A stretch of DNA of 64,000 nucleotides from Salvia splendens. Lineage: Eukaryota > Streptophyta > Magnoliopsida > Lamiales > Lamiaceae. Positions within the stretch are counted from its first letter, which is position 1, and each line of letters opens with the position of its first letter. Shown here piece after piece: positions 11,147 to 23,037 of the stretch. The position numbers and the translations under genes were made by a program. Below the pieces are notes generated by a model. That model searched no databases. It was given only the letters and a program-made list of their open reading frames with translations, and had not been told where the DNA came from. Location of the stretch: the NCBI RefSeq assembly GCF_004379255.2, contig NC_056042.1:32343928-32407927 (forward strand), given 5' to 3'.

Positions 11147-13507
11147 ATGACTGTGGCGGCGAAGGTAGCGGCTGAATTGGGGCCTCACCCTGTCAAAGAG
11201 CAGTCAACAGCAATCCTTCATGGGTTATCCCTCTCTCTCAACGGCGCGAATTACTACAATTGCAGAAACAGAGCTTTCAATTGAACTCGCATATTGATGA
11301 TCATCCCTAATTAATTTAAAAAAACTAATGCAGGTGAAGCTGTGATTCTAGGATTTCAACATTACTTGGTAATGCTTGGAACTACTGTGATAATTCCTAC
11401 CATTATTGTTCCTTTCATGGGTGGAGGCAATGTTAGTAATTATTTCTAATCAATTTTCCTTAATTAGCCATAGTTAGTCTTAAATCATGTGAGGAAATTC
11501 AAACCTACTAAGTTGGAATCATCATTATCAGGTGAAGAAGGCTCAGCTGATGCAGACTTTGTTGTTTGTATCTGGAATCAACACACTGCTGCAAACATGG
11601 TTCGGGACACGGATGCCAGTAGTGATAGGCGGTTCGCTTAGGTTCCTAATTCCGTCTCTTTACGTTGCCTTCGCCCAGAGATATTTAATCTTTATCAATC
11701 CAAGAGTGGTTAGTTAGTTTTTGATACAACTGTTATGTACTACTAAGGATCCATGTAATTGTTAATTGATGGTTTTATCCTTTGTTGATTAAGAGGTTTC
11801 TAAGAACAATGAGGGGGATGCAAGGTGCTCTAATGGTTGCTTCAGTGCTTCCGATGCTCCTTGGCTTTCTTGGCATTTGGAGGATTGTTGTGAGGTGGGT
11901 GATAAAACATGAAGCAAGCTATTTTTTGGTATCTTGTAAGATAATGAATGAGTAAATCCAGTTAGCCGTCTAACTATACAGGTTCCTGAGCCCTCTTGCT
12001 GCTGTGCCTTTGATAGCTCTTGTTGGATTTGGTCTCTTTGAACAAGGTTTCCCACTGGTATGAGAAATATTGTCAAATCAAATGTCATTATGTTTACGAG
12101 GCTGTTCTTAATTTTCTATTCAGCTTTAACTAAAACTTTTCACCCATCAGTACTCTGTTAAAATCTGCATGGAATTGGAATCTTAACATGTACTATGCTG
12201 ATGGGTAAATTTGATGCGAAACCTCTTCCGTTCATGCCCCAAAACTTTTAGTTGAAGATATCGTATATACTGGTCTTAAAGGTGTCGTTACGTGTGGTAC
12301 AGAGAAATAGTGTTTCTCAAATGGAATATTGTAGGTGGAGGATTACTTCATGCTCAGACATTTTAGTATATGAAAGCATCATATTCTTGAGCTAAATATG
12401 ATTGATTTGGAACTTTTGAACCAAGCAAAAGCACCTAACAGATTTCTTGTTTGTTGATTATATTGGTTGATTGTTTGTAGCTTGCAGAATGTGTGGAAAT
12501 TGGGCTTGTTTTGTTATGCCATGTAAGTAAACATAACTTGTAGTATATGTATTCACTCAGTTTCTTTCTCTTCAAGGATGTTATGTTGTACAATATATTT
12601 GGCATCCTCTGTGTTTTCCACATCTGTTGCTGTCCTCCTTGAGGTATCAGTTTTTCATTTGGTTCCATTTTATTTTCTTCTACAGTCAACAGGGGCATTT
12701 ATCGCAGCATCCAGATATGCGAGTGCTACGCATATACCATCTTCTGTTATTAGCCGAGGAATCGGCTGGCTGGTAAGAAGAGAGTTAGCTATACACCTCC
12801 TGGCTTGCAGTTTCTCAACATAATTTTTAGCCTCACTATTATTTCTGTGAGATGCAGGGATTTGGCATTTTCCTGGACTGTTTATTTGGCACTGGAATCG
12901 GATCAACCGTATCAGTGTAATGCTGCTAACCTTCTGAAGAAACAAATAAATCAACTAAGCATTCTGAATGCTTATATTAGCATGTAGTATGCCTCTTTCT
13001 CGACCTAAGTCATCCGAACTTCTCAATTGTATTAATGTAATGCATGTTCATGGGCAACCATATTTGACAGCTTCTGCTGGTCTGGGCTTACTGCAATATT
13101 GCAACCTCAACAGCTTCAGAACAAAGTTCATTTTAGGCTTTTCTTTCTTCATGGGGCTTTCGGTCTGGGCGCGGTCCTGTTCACGCTCATTCCGTGTGGG
13201 TACGCAACTGATATCCACGACTCGGGTTTTTTTTCCCAACTTCCTAATACAATTGAAGGAATTATGCCTAACTTGTATTCTTGCGCAGTTCAACAAAATG
13301 GTTCTTGTCTTCTTCACGTCCCCGGCCGTGGTGGCAGGTTGCGTAGCCATATTTCTCGACCTTACTCTTGCGCGCAAGCATGCCAACACTAGGCGAGACA
13401 GCGGCAGGCACTGGTGGGCTAAGTTCAAGTATTTTGACAAAGATCCAAGGAGTGAAGAGTTCTACTCTCTTCCATATGGACTTTCCAAGTATTTCCCTTC
13501 CTACTAA
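11147..13507 (+). pseudogene. Nucleobase-ascorbate transporter (NAT/xanthine-uracil permease), decayed
   Basis: Exon remnants in family order: MTVAAK...LGPHPVKEQ (11147); a NSNPSW remnant in a shifted frame; GEAVILGFQHYLVMLGTTV (11332); LMQTLLFVSGINTLLQTWFG (11532); FLRTMRGMQGALMVASVLP (about 11795); FLSPLAAVPLIALVGFGLF (about 11982); LAECVEIGL (12480); STGAFIAASRYASATHIP (12688); GFGIFLDCLFGTGIGSTVS (12858); ASAGLGLLQYCNLNSFRTK (13071); and the C-terminus GRHWWAKF...YGLSKYFPSY. NATs are multi-pass membrane carriers of purines or uracil. Missing or broken: a deletion with frameshift in exon 1; loss of most of the sequence between CVEIGL and STGAF; loss of the VENVGLLGLTRVGS region after STVS; and a deletion after FFMGLSV that puts the following SGRGPVHAHSVW segment out of frame. 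No intact transporter can be read, so I call a pseudogene. An automated model could still string a short ORF together. Confidence 0.85.
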
Positions 13508-15213
13508 CACACGCATTCATCCCAAGTTAAGAATGTGAGATGCATAAGATCTTTGCTTCAAGGAATACATACACCATGGGAAGAGGATCAAGAATTGGCT
13601 TTGTTGAATTCAACCAATTAGCCATATATGTACATATATATCAATGTAGCACTTAAGAGTTAGAGAAGCTGCCTCCTCTAATGTATAATTAGTCGATCAT
13701 ACATTTTCTCTTTCTTCATGAGAAAGAGATACCCTACAATGTAATAAAAGTATGTTTGTATTACCATTAATCTTTAACACACTATCATGTAGACGGTGTA
13801 GTGTGACACACACATACATATATAGGTATTTTTATTGATAGAGATGTCAATTTGATCTGAATTCTACTAGTTGGTCCAAAATAACCATCAAACAATATAA
13901 TAGGGTTTGGCCTGAAATCTCTAGGTGACTCTCTAACTGTAAAAAAAATCAGCCTGAATTGGCTCGAACAATAAATTTCTTGAGCTTGATAAGTGATTCA
14001 GTTGGCGGTTGCAGCTAACGAACTTAAAAAGTTCAGTCATAGAATGATTTGAAATTCACACAAGACCTGCGAAATGGGCTGATAAATCGAACTCATAACT
14101 CCATTGGAGAAGTATTGATGCATCATGGATTTTGATCATCAGAGATTATTCGAGTAGCGAAAATGTCATTTTTCTGTTTTTTGGATTTTATTTCATATTT
14201 ATGTTTTCTTATTTCTCTTTTTAGAGTCGGATTTTCAAAAAAGTATTTTTTCCGAGTGGTTGGGTCATTTCTCTTTATAGGTCAATTGACATAAACATGT
14301 CTTAATTTTTGCATTATGTGAATATGTCAAAAGGGAATGACCCAAAATGCAAGTGTATAATAATAATAATGACTCTCATAAACTTTTGTAGTGTACATAT
14401 GAAGAAACTGAGTTAAAATACGATCATTTATTACAACAAGAAATTTTTGCATAGTTACCAGGTACGGTATCTACGGTTTTTATTGGAAATTACCGAACTG
14501 TAATTACGATCATTTATTACAACAAGAAATGCATTTCTTCACCGTCAAGTACAAAAAAACTGCATAATAATTCATGGGAGAAATGAAATAATGAAGAGAA
14601 TGTTCAGTCAATGAAGCTTTAAAGATACTACTTCCGCAGTGAAGTTAGTAACCACTGTAATATTAAAAATTTGATCTTCTAGATCAATAACTTAGTACTG
14701 ATATTAATGCATAATTATGCATGACTTACTGTTTTAGAACATTATATCGAAAACAATAACCAATAACCTTATGATAACTGATAAGAACTTATATCATCAA
14801 TCTCATCTGTATCACATTAATGTCTATTTATAATAATAAGAGTCCTAGTATAGCCCGTAGAGGCAGCGTAGTTGGTTTCGAGCGACCGAGTTGTAACAAG
14901 GAGAGGAGTATACTAGTATAAATAGTGACTAATTAATTACAAAATAAATAAATTCGAAAAAAAATAAAAATTGAACCAGCTGGGCACATGAGGTGTATTG
15001 AAAGTTGTACGTAGTTCAGAGCATTAAAAAAGAAAATAAGTAAGAGGAGTTAGTGAAAAGTAGCAAAGACCAGTCAATCGCGAATATCAAAGTAGACTAT
15101 ATTTCTATAGTCGAAAATCATAAAATATTTCATTCTTTTTAAAAATATTAATTTTAAAACAATATTTCTCGTAACGTGTATTTAATCCTTAAAATTAATT
15201 GTGGAAGACATTA
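13508..15213. other. Intergenic
   Basis: No supported gene. A 25-bp direct repeat (CGATCATTTATTACAACAAG core) occurs at 14420 and again at 14506. Confidence 0.55.
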
Positions 15214-16018
15214 GAGCATCTCCAATGGCGGACGTCCGATCGGACGTGCGCGACGGGCGATCGGGACGTCTGCCATTATGGCAGGGGAGGTCGGATACGG
15301 ACGTCCCGTGAGGACGTCGGGTGTCCTCGGACGTCGGCGCGACGGGCGGGCGGACGTCCGCCATTGTGGCGTGGGTCGGACGTCCGATTTTTAAATTTTT
15401 TTTTATTTTTTTTAAACTCTATATATACGGCTCGTTGAATTTTATTTACACATGTATCATAATGCACAACATGATTGTCGAAAATGAAGGTGCGGAACTG
15501 ACTCAGTGGACCAATGAAGATGATACGGGTGCAGGTCCAAGTCACGGCGTGGCCACCGCGAATGTGAATATGGGGGTACCTCATGGAGAGGTCGAGCGGA
15601 TGCGTGCATTTGCCGACATGCGGAAAACAGATGCTCATGTTCGACTTCAGAACAATATTATCGAAGAGGTTTGGACGCGGAAGAGTTGCCGTTGATGTTA
15701 GTACTTTTTTTTGTTTTATTACTATGTAATTTTTTTTTTCAAATCATCTATGTTTTTTTTAAATGAAGTTGTTAATTTTTCCCGTTCGTATTCGTGTTGA
15801 AATTTTATTTCATTAAACATAAATTTTTTTATTTGTGAATTTGTGATTTTTTTTATTGCGGGAAGTCCTAGTGGGAAGGGCGATGGGAAGGGCGGATTGT
15901 GAAGGGGATGTCCTAGTGACGTGGCAGTGGGATGGGAAGTCCTAGTAACGTGGCGGGAGGTGTTTTCGGAATGTCCTAGTGGATGTCCTAGTGGGACATC
16001 CGCCCACTAGAGATGCTG
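15214..16018. mobile_element. PIF/Harbinger deletion derivative
   Basis: Starts GAGCATCTCCAATGGCGGAC and ends in the degenerate complement (AGAGATGCTG). Flanked by TTA at 15211-15213 and 16019-16021, the Harbinger-type 3-bp target duplication. It keeps a GC-rich subterminal zone (GGACGTCCG motifs), a TATA-like CTATATATAC at 15419 and a short transposase tail. Confidence 0.85.
15460..15696 (+). pseudogene. C-terminal remnant of a plant Harbinger-type DDE transposase
   Basis: Encodes MHNMIVENEGAELTQW..., then MRKTDAHVRLQNNIIEEVW and RKSCR-stop. The HNMIVE(D/N)E signature and the final RLQNxxIEExW match the end of plant Harbinger/ALP1-like DDE proteins. The catalytic D, D and E residues are all missing, so it cannot be an active transposase. 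Confidence 0.72.
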
Positions 16019-17207
16019 TTACTACTTGCTAGGAATTCAACTTACACATCTGGTTTTTCTTTTTCTCAATTGGCTATGAATCAATATGTATATAGAATTA
16101 TAGTAGTAATTAAATATTAAACAACATCTTATTGCATAATTAAGATCAAATATCAACTCTATTTTGAGAGTTTTGAAGATATTTATTTACAAAATAGTAA
16201 GATCTGTACATTTTATGTATTGTGTAACATCAATCCATAGATTTGAGTTTGACATGTCAAGATGCAGGAATAGTTCTTATATGTGGAAGAATTGACACAT
16301 AGTAATAGAAAAGAAAGGAAATGCAATTAAATAAGTTTATTTTGCTTCAGAATCAAGGAAAAATGATTGCTAAATATAACAAAGTCCTAATGTCTTGAAA
16401 ATAACTGAAAAGATACAACCCTACCACCGAAAAGTAAATATGATAAAAAAAAAATTGAATGCCTTTGTAAATTGACACGATAATTAGATGTTACTAAGAT
16501 ATTTGTATGGATGAGTGGGAAAAATACTCAGAAGTATAAATACTCCCTTAATTATAAATACTCAGAAGTATGTGAAAAATATTTAATTTTTTTGTAAATA
16601 AGTCGATATAATGATGTGAAATGTATATCGAGTTAATAGTGAGATTATTTCAAAATAAGAAAACACATATTTTAGACAAGAAAAAAAGAAAACAAAACAA
16701 TTATACTTATAAGAAAATAAAACACTACTATTAATTTGCATATTAATAGATAAATAAGTGTTCATCGCAACTAAAATGAAATTTGCTAAGTGAGACCACA
16801 GCCCACACAGACCATATTGTTTGTGAAATGAAATAATTGTATATACTCCAATAAAATTGCGTCTAATTTCAATATTTTTCATACTATTTTGTTATATTAC
16901 AATCTCTATTTATTCTTATAACTTTGGTTCTTCTGTACGAATTGATATTTGAGTTTTGTAACGTCATTGCAGAAAGCTTATGACTTTATAACATTCATTT
17001 ATAGAGACCTTGACTGGTTTCTAGATTAATATTGAGCTTGAATTCAGTTTTAGGATTCATAGCGTTAATGAAAAAAGTTAAATCAAATGTTGTGGCAACC
17101 TCGAACAGCTGAGACTTTATAATGTTGATGCAAATGACATCCGGGCGTTGAAATATGGGATCGAGACACTTCCTGCTACTCCACGATGACTATGTTTGAT
17201 ATAGCTA
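16019..17207. other. Intergenic
   Basis: AT-rich spacer between two Harbinger elements. No gene or clear repeat recognised. Confidence 0.5.
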
Positions 17208-17505
17208 GAGCATCTCCAGTGGTCGGCGAGCGAGCGGCTCGCCGATTTTTGGCGCTCGCTTAACTATTGCAGCCGGCGAGCGCCAAATCGGTGAGAATTT
17301 CGGCGAGGGTACGCGATTCCCGGGCGCTTGCCGATTGGCTCGCCGCTATTGCAGCCTCCCGATCGGCGAGGAACCGGCGAGCGAATTTTTTTTTTAAATT
17401 TCGAAACACTATATATACGCGATTTGCACGACATTTTCATTCGCACCACTTGTTTTAACGAGTACTCTCTCTATCTTAATTTCTGCACAAGATCAACAAC
17501 GCGAA

Positions 17506-18928
17506 ATGGATCTCAACAACGAGCCAACTTCATGGTCGAGCGGGTCTCAAACTCCCGCGGTCCGCGTGGGAGGTGGATGGAATCAGATGCCCGGGTACTA
17601 CAATAACATGTGCCCTTGGCAGCAGATGATGCCCGGGATGGCATCTGGTGGTGGTATGCCGGGATGGCAGGGGATGCCGGGGGGTCAGGGGGGACCGGGG
17701 ATGCATCCCGGGATGCAGGGGACGCCGGGGTACCCGGGGATGCATCCCGAGATGCAGGGGACGCCGGGGTACCCGGGGATGCAGGGGACGCCGGGGATGG
17801 CAGGGATGCAGGGGACGCCGGGGATGGCGGGGATGCAGGGGACGCCGGGGATGGCGGGGATGCACCGTGGGGGCAGGGGACGCCGGGGGCTCTGACGTCT
17901 ATCGCCCAGCTTTGATTTTGGTACTGCTGCTTCGCACACATCGACCCCAGCGGATACGCAGTTCCAGGGGATTGAGTCCTTCTCCTTAGAGGAGTTGGGT
18001 ATAGATCTTGGGGCACCGGACACTCCCGTGGGGCGGGGTCGGGGCGCGCCCAAGAAGAAGAAGGGGAAGAAGGTGGTCGGCGAGTCGGCGCAGACGGAGG
18101 TACGGAGGAAGTGGACAGACGCGGAGAACGTCGCGCTGTCCAAGGCGTGGGTGAGTGTTTGCGATAACCCTCTCGCCTCGAACAATCAGAGGATCGTTAA
18201 CTTGTGGGCTAAAATAGCAGCAACCTACAAGGCATTTTGCCCAGAGGGGAGGCCACGCAGCGGGGAGGAGTACCGGAAGGGGTGGGACCGAATCCAGGCT
18301 GGGGTGTCCCGATTTTCGGGCTTGTACACCAACTCCCTCCGAATGAAGTCCAGCGGCCAAACTGACGACGACTGCAGGAGGCTGGCGGAGAAAGAGTTTC
18401 CCTTGCCCGGGCTTTACAAGGACTTCACCTATTGAAACTGCTACGAGGTGCTAATGGACTCCGAGAAGTTTCGGGCAGGTGTCGACGCGGGCTGGCCGAA
18501 GAAGCGCGCTTGAACTATTCTGGTGATTACGCCGGAGGTAGCAACGGCGGTTCCCACGACCTCCCCGAAGATGCTCACGAGACCCCGTCCCCTCCCTCGT
18601 TTACTCGCCGCACTCGCCCGGTTGGTCAAAGACGGGCGCAACGCCCTCGCCAGAGGTCCCAGGAGGTCGAGTCGGCATCCCCCCTGTTGGCAGCTCGACA
18701 ACCGACCTCGTCTTCTTGGCGCGTCAACAAGCGCGGGCTCAGATGATCAAGGTCATAGATCAATGGAAGAATGCAACTGACCCCGAGGAGAAGAGTTGTT
18801 TTCACGCCGTGCTCGTGAGTATGCGACATGATTTGAATCCCGGCGCGGCACAGGTGGGGGGCTCTGACGCGGGCTCAGATGCCGCAGATTTGGGGGTCCC
18901 GGATAGCGGCGACGACGGCGAGGAGTGA
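17506..18928 (+). pseudogene. Harbinger ORF1 (Myb/SANT-like, often annotated 'glutathione S-transferase T3-like'), broken
   Basis: ORF1 of PIF/Harbinger elements is a Myb/trihelix-like DNA-binding protein that helps the transposase. Frame 17506-17892 opens MDLNNEPTSWSSGSQTP and runs into a Gly/Met/Pro-rich repeat tract. A frameshift near 17905 leads into FSLEELGIDLG and the Myb-like block (RRKWTDAENVALSKAW, NLWAKIAATYKAF, RKGWDRIQAGV) up to FTY. There TGA at about 18435 stands where a Trp codon is expected. Another frameshift near 18510 follows. The C-terminal part, ARQQARAQMIKVIDQWKNAT, ends at 18928. At least two frameshifts and one nonsense codon are visible. Confidence 0.83.
17690..17865 (+). 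repeat. Tandem MQGTPGMAG-type repeats in Harbinger ORF1
   Basis: G-rich units (ATGCAGGGGACGCCGGGG core, up to 27 bp) repeat in frame and encode MQGTPGM(A)G and related GMHPGM motifs. This makes the N-terminal half collagen-like in composition. Long open frames on the opposite strand here are by-products of the repeat. Confidence 0.85.
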
Positions 18929-19516
18929 GGCGGCGCCGGAAGGGGTGTGCCCGTGCGTGGATTAGGATTTTTTTTCTAAGTAATGTATTTTTTTTACTTT
19001 TTTTAATTAATGTATTTTTAAAATTTTAATATTATTAGAGAATTTTCCCGTATATGTGTCGTAAATTTAATTCCATATTTTGTATGATTGTTTAATTATT
19101 TTTTTAGTGCTGATGATGTGGCAAGGCTATGACTGGGCTATTGCTTGTCCAGTTGCTTGACCAGCTGATGCGGCATGAGGAATTTAGTGCTGATCATGTG
19201 GCATGGCTGAACTATGACTTGTCCGCCGACCACTGGAGATGCTCTTAGGACACTTTGAAAAATATTGACGTGACAATCAAAGTTACACATCGATCAAATA
19301 ATCAATATGTAACTTTAACAGTCATATCGCTGTTTCGATCACTATAAAAGTTTTTTACTGGTGATTTTATTCATGATGCTACAAAATCAACTATATTACT
19401 AATTTTATTTAGTGGAGAAAGGGAAAAATTGTGTAGGGGTCGGATCCAAAATCCTTGGCAAATTTAGTCTGTGATAAGGCCCATTCACAAAATGGATCTT
19501 CCACTCTCTCTTCAAA

Positions 19517-19524
19517 TTTCGCGC
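19517..19524 (+). promoter_or_regulatory. E2F-type site at the cyclin D promoter
   Basis: TTTCGCGC matches the E2F consensus TTTSSCGC. It lies just upstream of a TATA-like TATTTATAGAG (about 19530-19540) and 88-95 bp upstream of the first ATG, where an E2F/DP complex could control S-phase expression. Confidence 0.6.
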
Positions 19525-19611
19525 AGCTACTTATTTATAGAGAGAATCAAACTCCAAATCAAAGTAAGAAAGAAAAAGATGTCTTCACTCCTCCACGAAT
19601 CATAAACCGCC

Positions 19612-20886
19612 ATGTGTCAATCCCTACCACTACCACCACCACCACCAATCCCCCTCCGCCGCCGCTCCTCCGCCGAGATGTCGCCCGCCGGCTCAATCAG
19701 ATCCGATGAATCTGCTCTCGTCGCCCGATTGCTCGACTCCGAGCCCCGCCATATGCCCGACCCCGATTACATCCGCTTCTGCCATAACCGCCCCATACAC
19801 CTCGCCTCTCGCCAGGATTCCATCAATTCCATTCTCAAGGTATGGTTTAGGGTTTAGTTCATACCTGTAGAGCTTGTTGAATGTTGATGGCGATTAATTG
19901 AGCAAACGATTATAGGTACATTCGCATTTCGAATTCAAACCGGTCACGGCTTTCCTCTCCATCAACTACTTCGATCGTTTCCTCGCTGCTAATTCGCTTC
20001 CGGTAATCGATTCGTTTCTCTATCTACACTTCGATCGGTAGCGCAGAGCTAACAATTTTTTTTTAAAATCGAAAATTTAGGAAACCGGATGGCAGTTCCA
20101 GCTTCTATCAATCGCATGCCTCTCTCTCGCCGCGAAAATGGAGGAATTGCACGTTCCATGCCTTCTAGAGCTGCAATCGCTCGAGCGCATCTACATTTTC
20201 GAGCCGAAGACGATACAGAGGATGGAGCTTCTAATTCTGACTACTCTCGATTGGAGATTACGCTCCGTCACACCGTTTGATTACCTCCATCACTTCATCT
20301 CCATGCTTCCTTCCTCCTCCGCCTCCGCCGCGAATCACTCCGTCGCCTCCGATTTAATCCTCAATACCAGCCGCGGTAAAACTCAAATCGCATATAACCG
20401 TCGATAACTTCTTATCAATGTCGATCTAAACCCTCGCTGTATTGGATTGATCAGTGGTGGACTTCATGAGGTTTCCGCCGTCGGTGATTGCAGCGGCCGC
20501 CGCGATATCCTCCGTCGGCGCGGGCGCAGATCTGCCCGATACGTTCGATGAGAGAATAAACAGAGTAAGATTCGATTTCGCGGAAATATTATTGGAAATT
20601 TGAGGTAGTGAAATGGAATATCACATTCTCCAGGGCTGAGAAGGAAATATTTACTGATTTCGTTCTTCTCCAGGAAATGGTGAGAAGCTGTCATCAACTA
20701 ATGGAGGAATATTTGTTGGACACGTGTCTTTCATCCGACGGTCTCAAAGCCGCGCCGCCGAGTCCCCACGGCGTCCTCGATGCGGCGGCTTGCGCTAGCT
20801 GCGACACCAACTCCGAAAATCAAGCCGGCTCCGAGCCGCAAAACAAGCGGCCGAGATTGTCTCCGCCGGATGTACAGGAATCGTAA
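19612..20886 (+). CDS. D-type cyclin (D1/D6-like)
   Basis: Five exons: 19612-19839, 19916-20002, 20081-20375, 20455-20564, 20674-20886, giving 310 residues; all junctions are GT-AG and in phase. D cyclins activate CDKA to phosphorylate retinoblastoma-related protein at G1/S. The N-terminal cyclin box is clear: HFEFKPVTAFLSINYFDRFL, then LLSIACLSLAAKMEE, then FEPKTIQRMELLILTTLDWR and SVTPFDYLHHFISML. The C-terminal box includes VDFMRFPPSVIAAAA and EMVRSCHQLMEEY. The C-terminal tail holds a basic NKRPRLSPP. I see no LxCxE Rb-binding motif near the N-terminus, unlike most D cyclins, which favours a D6-like or divergent D1-like member. An alternative start at 19678 (MSPAGSIRS) would remove a Pro-rich leader. 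I cannot fix the subclass without an alignment. Confidence 0.9.
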
Positions 20887-22064
20887 CTGTAGATAAGCAT
20901 TAGGTATTCTTCTGTTTTCTTCCAAAAAAAAAAATCTTCTGAAAAAAAGGGATACTTTTGAGTTTTGATTTAATTGGAGTAATTATTTCCATAATTGGCT
21001 GTAAAAAAAGGATGGACTTTTTTTATTTATTGGGCAATGGATTCAATTGATTGCCCCTAATTTTGAGACTTTTATTAGAGGGGGGCTGTGTACTCCAATA
21101 ATTTTGGTATGAGTATTTTTTTCTTTTCTTTTCTAGTTCTCGTTTTCTATTTAATTTTATATTTTAGCATAATGGTGGTAGTTATGGATCTTTTTTCTGT
21201 GTTTGTATGTGTTTATTAATAAAGTTTTTAGAGCGTCATATATTTATAGATAAATCTTGAAATATGCATAATATAGAATGAGTGATACAGTAACATATTT
21301 CCAACTCAAAAAAAATCCATCCAAAATTCTTGGGCTCTGTTAATTGGTTATTTTAATTTCCATTGTTTTCATTTGGATTTTTAAACTTAAAATATATACC
21401 TATCCTAAGTTGTTTCTTTTGATTTTTTTTCGTATGAATATTAAATGTTTGGTGAGTTAAGTTAAAAAAGAATATAGAGTAGAAGTGGATAGAGAATAAA
21501 ACATGAGAAATTAGAATGATTAATTTATAACAAAACAAAAACATACTGTATGACTTACTTTGGGACATCCATATAAAAATTACGAATAGCTTAATTTGGG
21601 ATTGGTGGAATAATTGAGTAGCTACAAACTTATTAAAGTGTATCACTAATGGTTAGTAATTTTTGTCATCATATAATGATACTCTATGAGGAATCGCTTA
21701 CTTTGGGACTGATGAAATAATTAAGTAGTTGCAAACTTGTTAAAGCATATCACTAAAGGTTATGAATTTTTATCACCATTTAATAATATGAGGTGAAAAA
21801 GCAAATAATAACATGACCTAGTTTCATGACTGGATTGCAAGTTAAACATTTAATTATAGTACAACAAAAATGATGTAGTACTACTTAATTACCTCTAGCA
21901 TGATATATTTGCACCATTTTAATTGAAATATGATGATGAATCCACTACTATCAGTATTTATTAGTATGTCAATTAGATTGAGGAATAATTATTGTTACAT
22001 GTAAACTAGAGACAACTACAAAATCTTTATTCAAGTGTGTTTTATGTTTACAAAGGATTTTTTT
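20887..22064. other. Intergenic
   Basis: 3' flank of the cyclin gene and AT-rich DNA. An imperfect direct repeat around TTTGGGA...GGTGGAATAATTGAGTAG occurs near 21593 and 21703. No gene is supported. Confidence 0.5.
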
Positions 22065-22895
22065 AGTGAACTACAAAAATAATCCGTACGTATGCCAAGT
22101 CGACGCTAGAGGTACCTATATTTCAAAAAATTGCAATAGACCCCTCTACATATGGATAAAATATCATTTGATATCCTTATTCACTATTTCCAGTCATTCA
22201 TGCCCTTTTTCCCTTCACTTTTTATCCAAAATGCCACTCCAAGGGTGTTTTGATATTTCTTATTTTTTATAATTATTACAATTATTACTTCTTTTTCTAT
22301 TATGCATTTTTTTTATTTAAATACTTGAAATTTAGATTTATAAATTAGTCTACTTACAAATTCTAATTAGATTTCAGATAGTATTACGTATTTATTTATT
22401 TTTTTACACTTTTTACCTTTCTATATAATATTATGATACGATTTTATTTTCAAAAACACTTTTTGTAATTAGAATTTTTAAAAATAAATATTACACTGAA
22501 AATGAAAAAGTGCAAAATACAAAATATTGAACAAATAAATAAATTCATATATAATCTGATATTCTAATTAGAATTTGTAAGTATATTAATTTATGAATCT
22601 AAATTTTAAGTATTTAAATAAAAAATGAAAAATAGCATACAAAAAGCAATGAAAAGATAAGAAGAGGAATTGCGTTTCATTCCTTAGTTTTTGTTGTATT
22701 TTTAAAGACAAAAATGCCCTCAGTGGCATAAATGTAAAAAAGAGAAAGAAAAATGGACATGGAAGACCGAAAATAGTGAAAAAGAACCTCAAATGATATT
22801 ATATCTATACGTAGAAGAGTTTGTTGTATTTTTTTAAACATAGGTACCTCTAGCGTTCGACCTGACATACATAGAGGCTATTTTTGTAGTTCACT
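22065..22895. mobile_element. Foldback/long-TIR element (copy B)
   Basis: Left end AGTGAACTACAAAAAT and right end its complement. The inverted repeat extends inward through GCTAGAGGTACCTAT and the AATTAGAATTTG-type core, so most of the 831 bp is palindromic. It is non-coding. It shares the AGTGAACTAC terminus with the elements at 471-1463 and 45180-47484 but not their interior. Confidence 0.8.
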
Positions 22896-23037
22896 CTTAT
22901 TTCTAATGTTCGTTCTTTTTTCATATTTCTCAAATAGACTTTGATAAACTTGTAATCTTCTGTATACATTAATTAACCGACAATTCATCTTAATTAGTTA
23001 AAGCCCTAATATCTTAGTATGGTTCACATATTTATTA

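Larger units (their letters stand above)
17208..19244. mobile_element. Non-autonomous PIF/Harbinger element carrying only ORF1
   Basis: Terminal inverted repeats GAGCATCTCCAGTGGTCGGC at the left and the complement of GAGCATCTCCAGTGGTCGGCG at the right. Neighbouring trinucleotides are CTA on the left and TTA on the right, an imperfect Harbinger-type duplication. 2,037 bp. It contains a TATA-like motif (17410) and a degraded ORF1, but no DDE transposase. A second copy starts at 63171. Confidence 0.88.

Noticed and set aside
13048..13516. Minus-strand open frames over the last NAT exons
   Set aside because: Antisense to recognisable transporter exons; no independent support.
17513..18360. Long minus-strand Pro-rich open frames over the Harbinger ORF1
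   Set aside because: Shadows of the G-rich MQGTPG repeats and GC-rich ORF1; no domain and no splice logic.
19455..19709. 84-codon open frame overlapping the cyclin start
   Set aside because: It starts upstream of the E2F and TATA-like motifs and is in a different frame from the cyclin exon.
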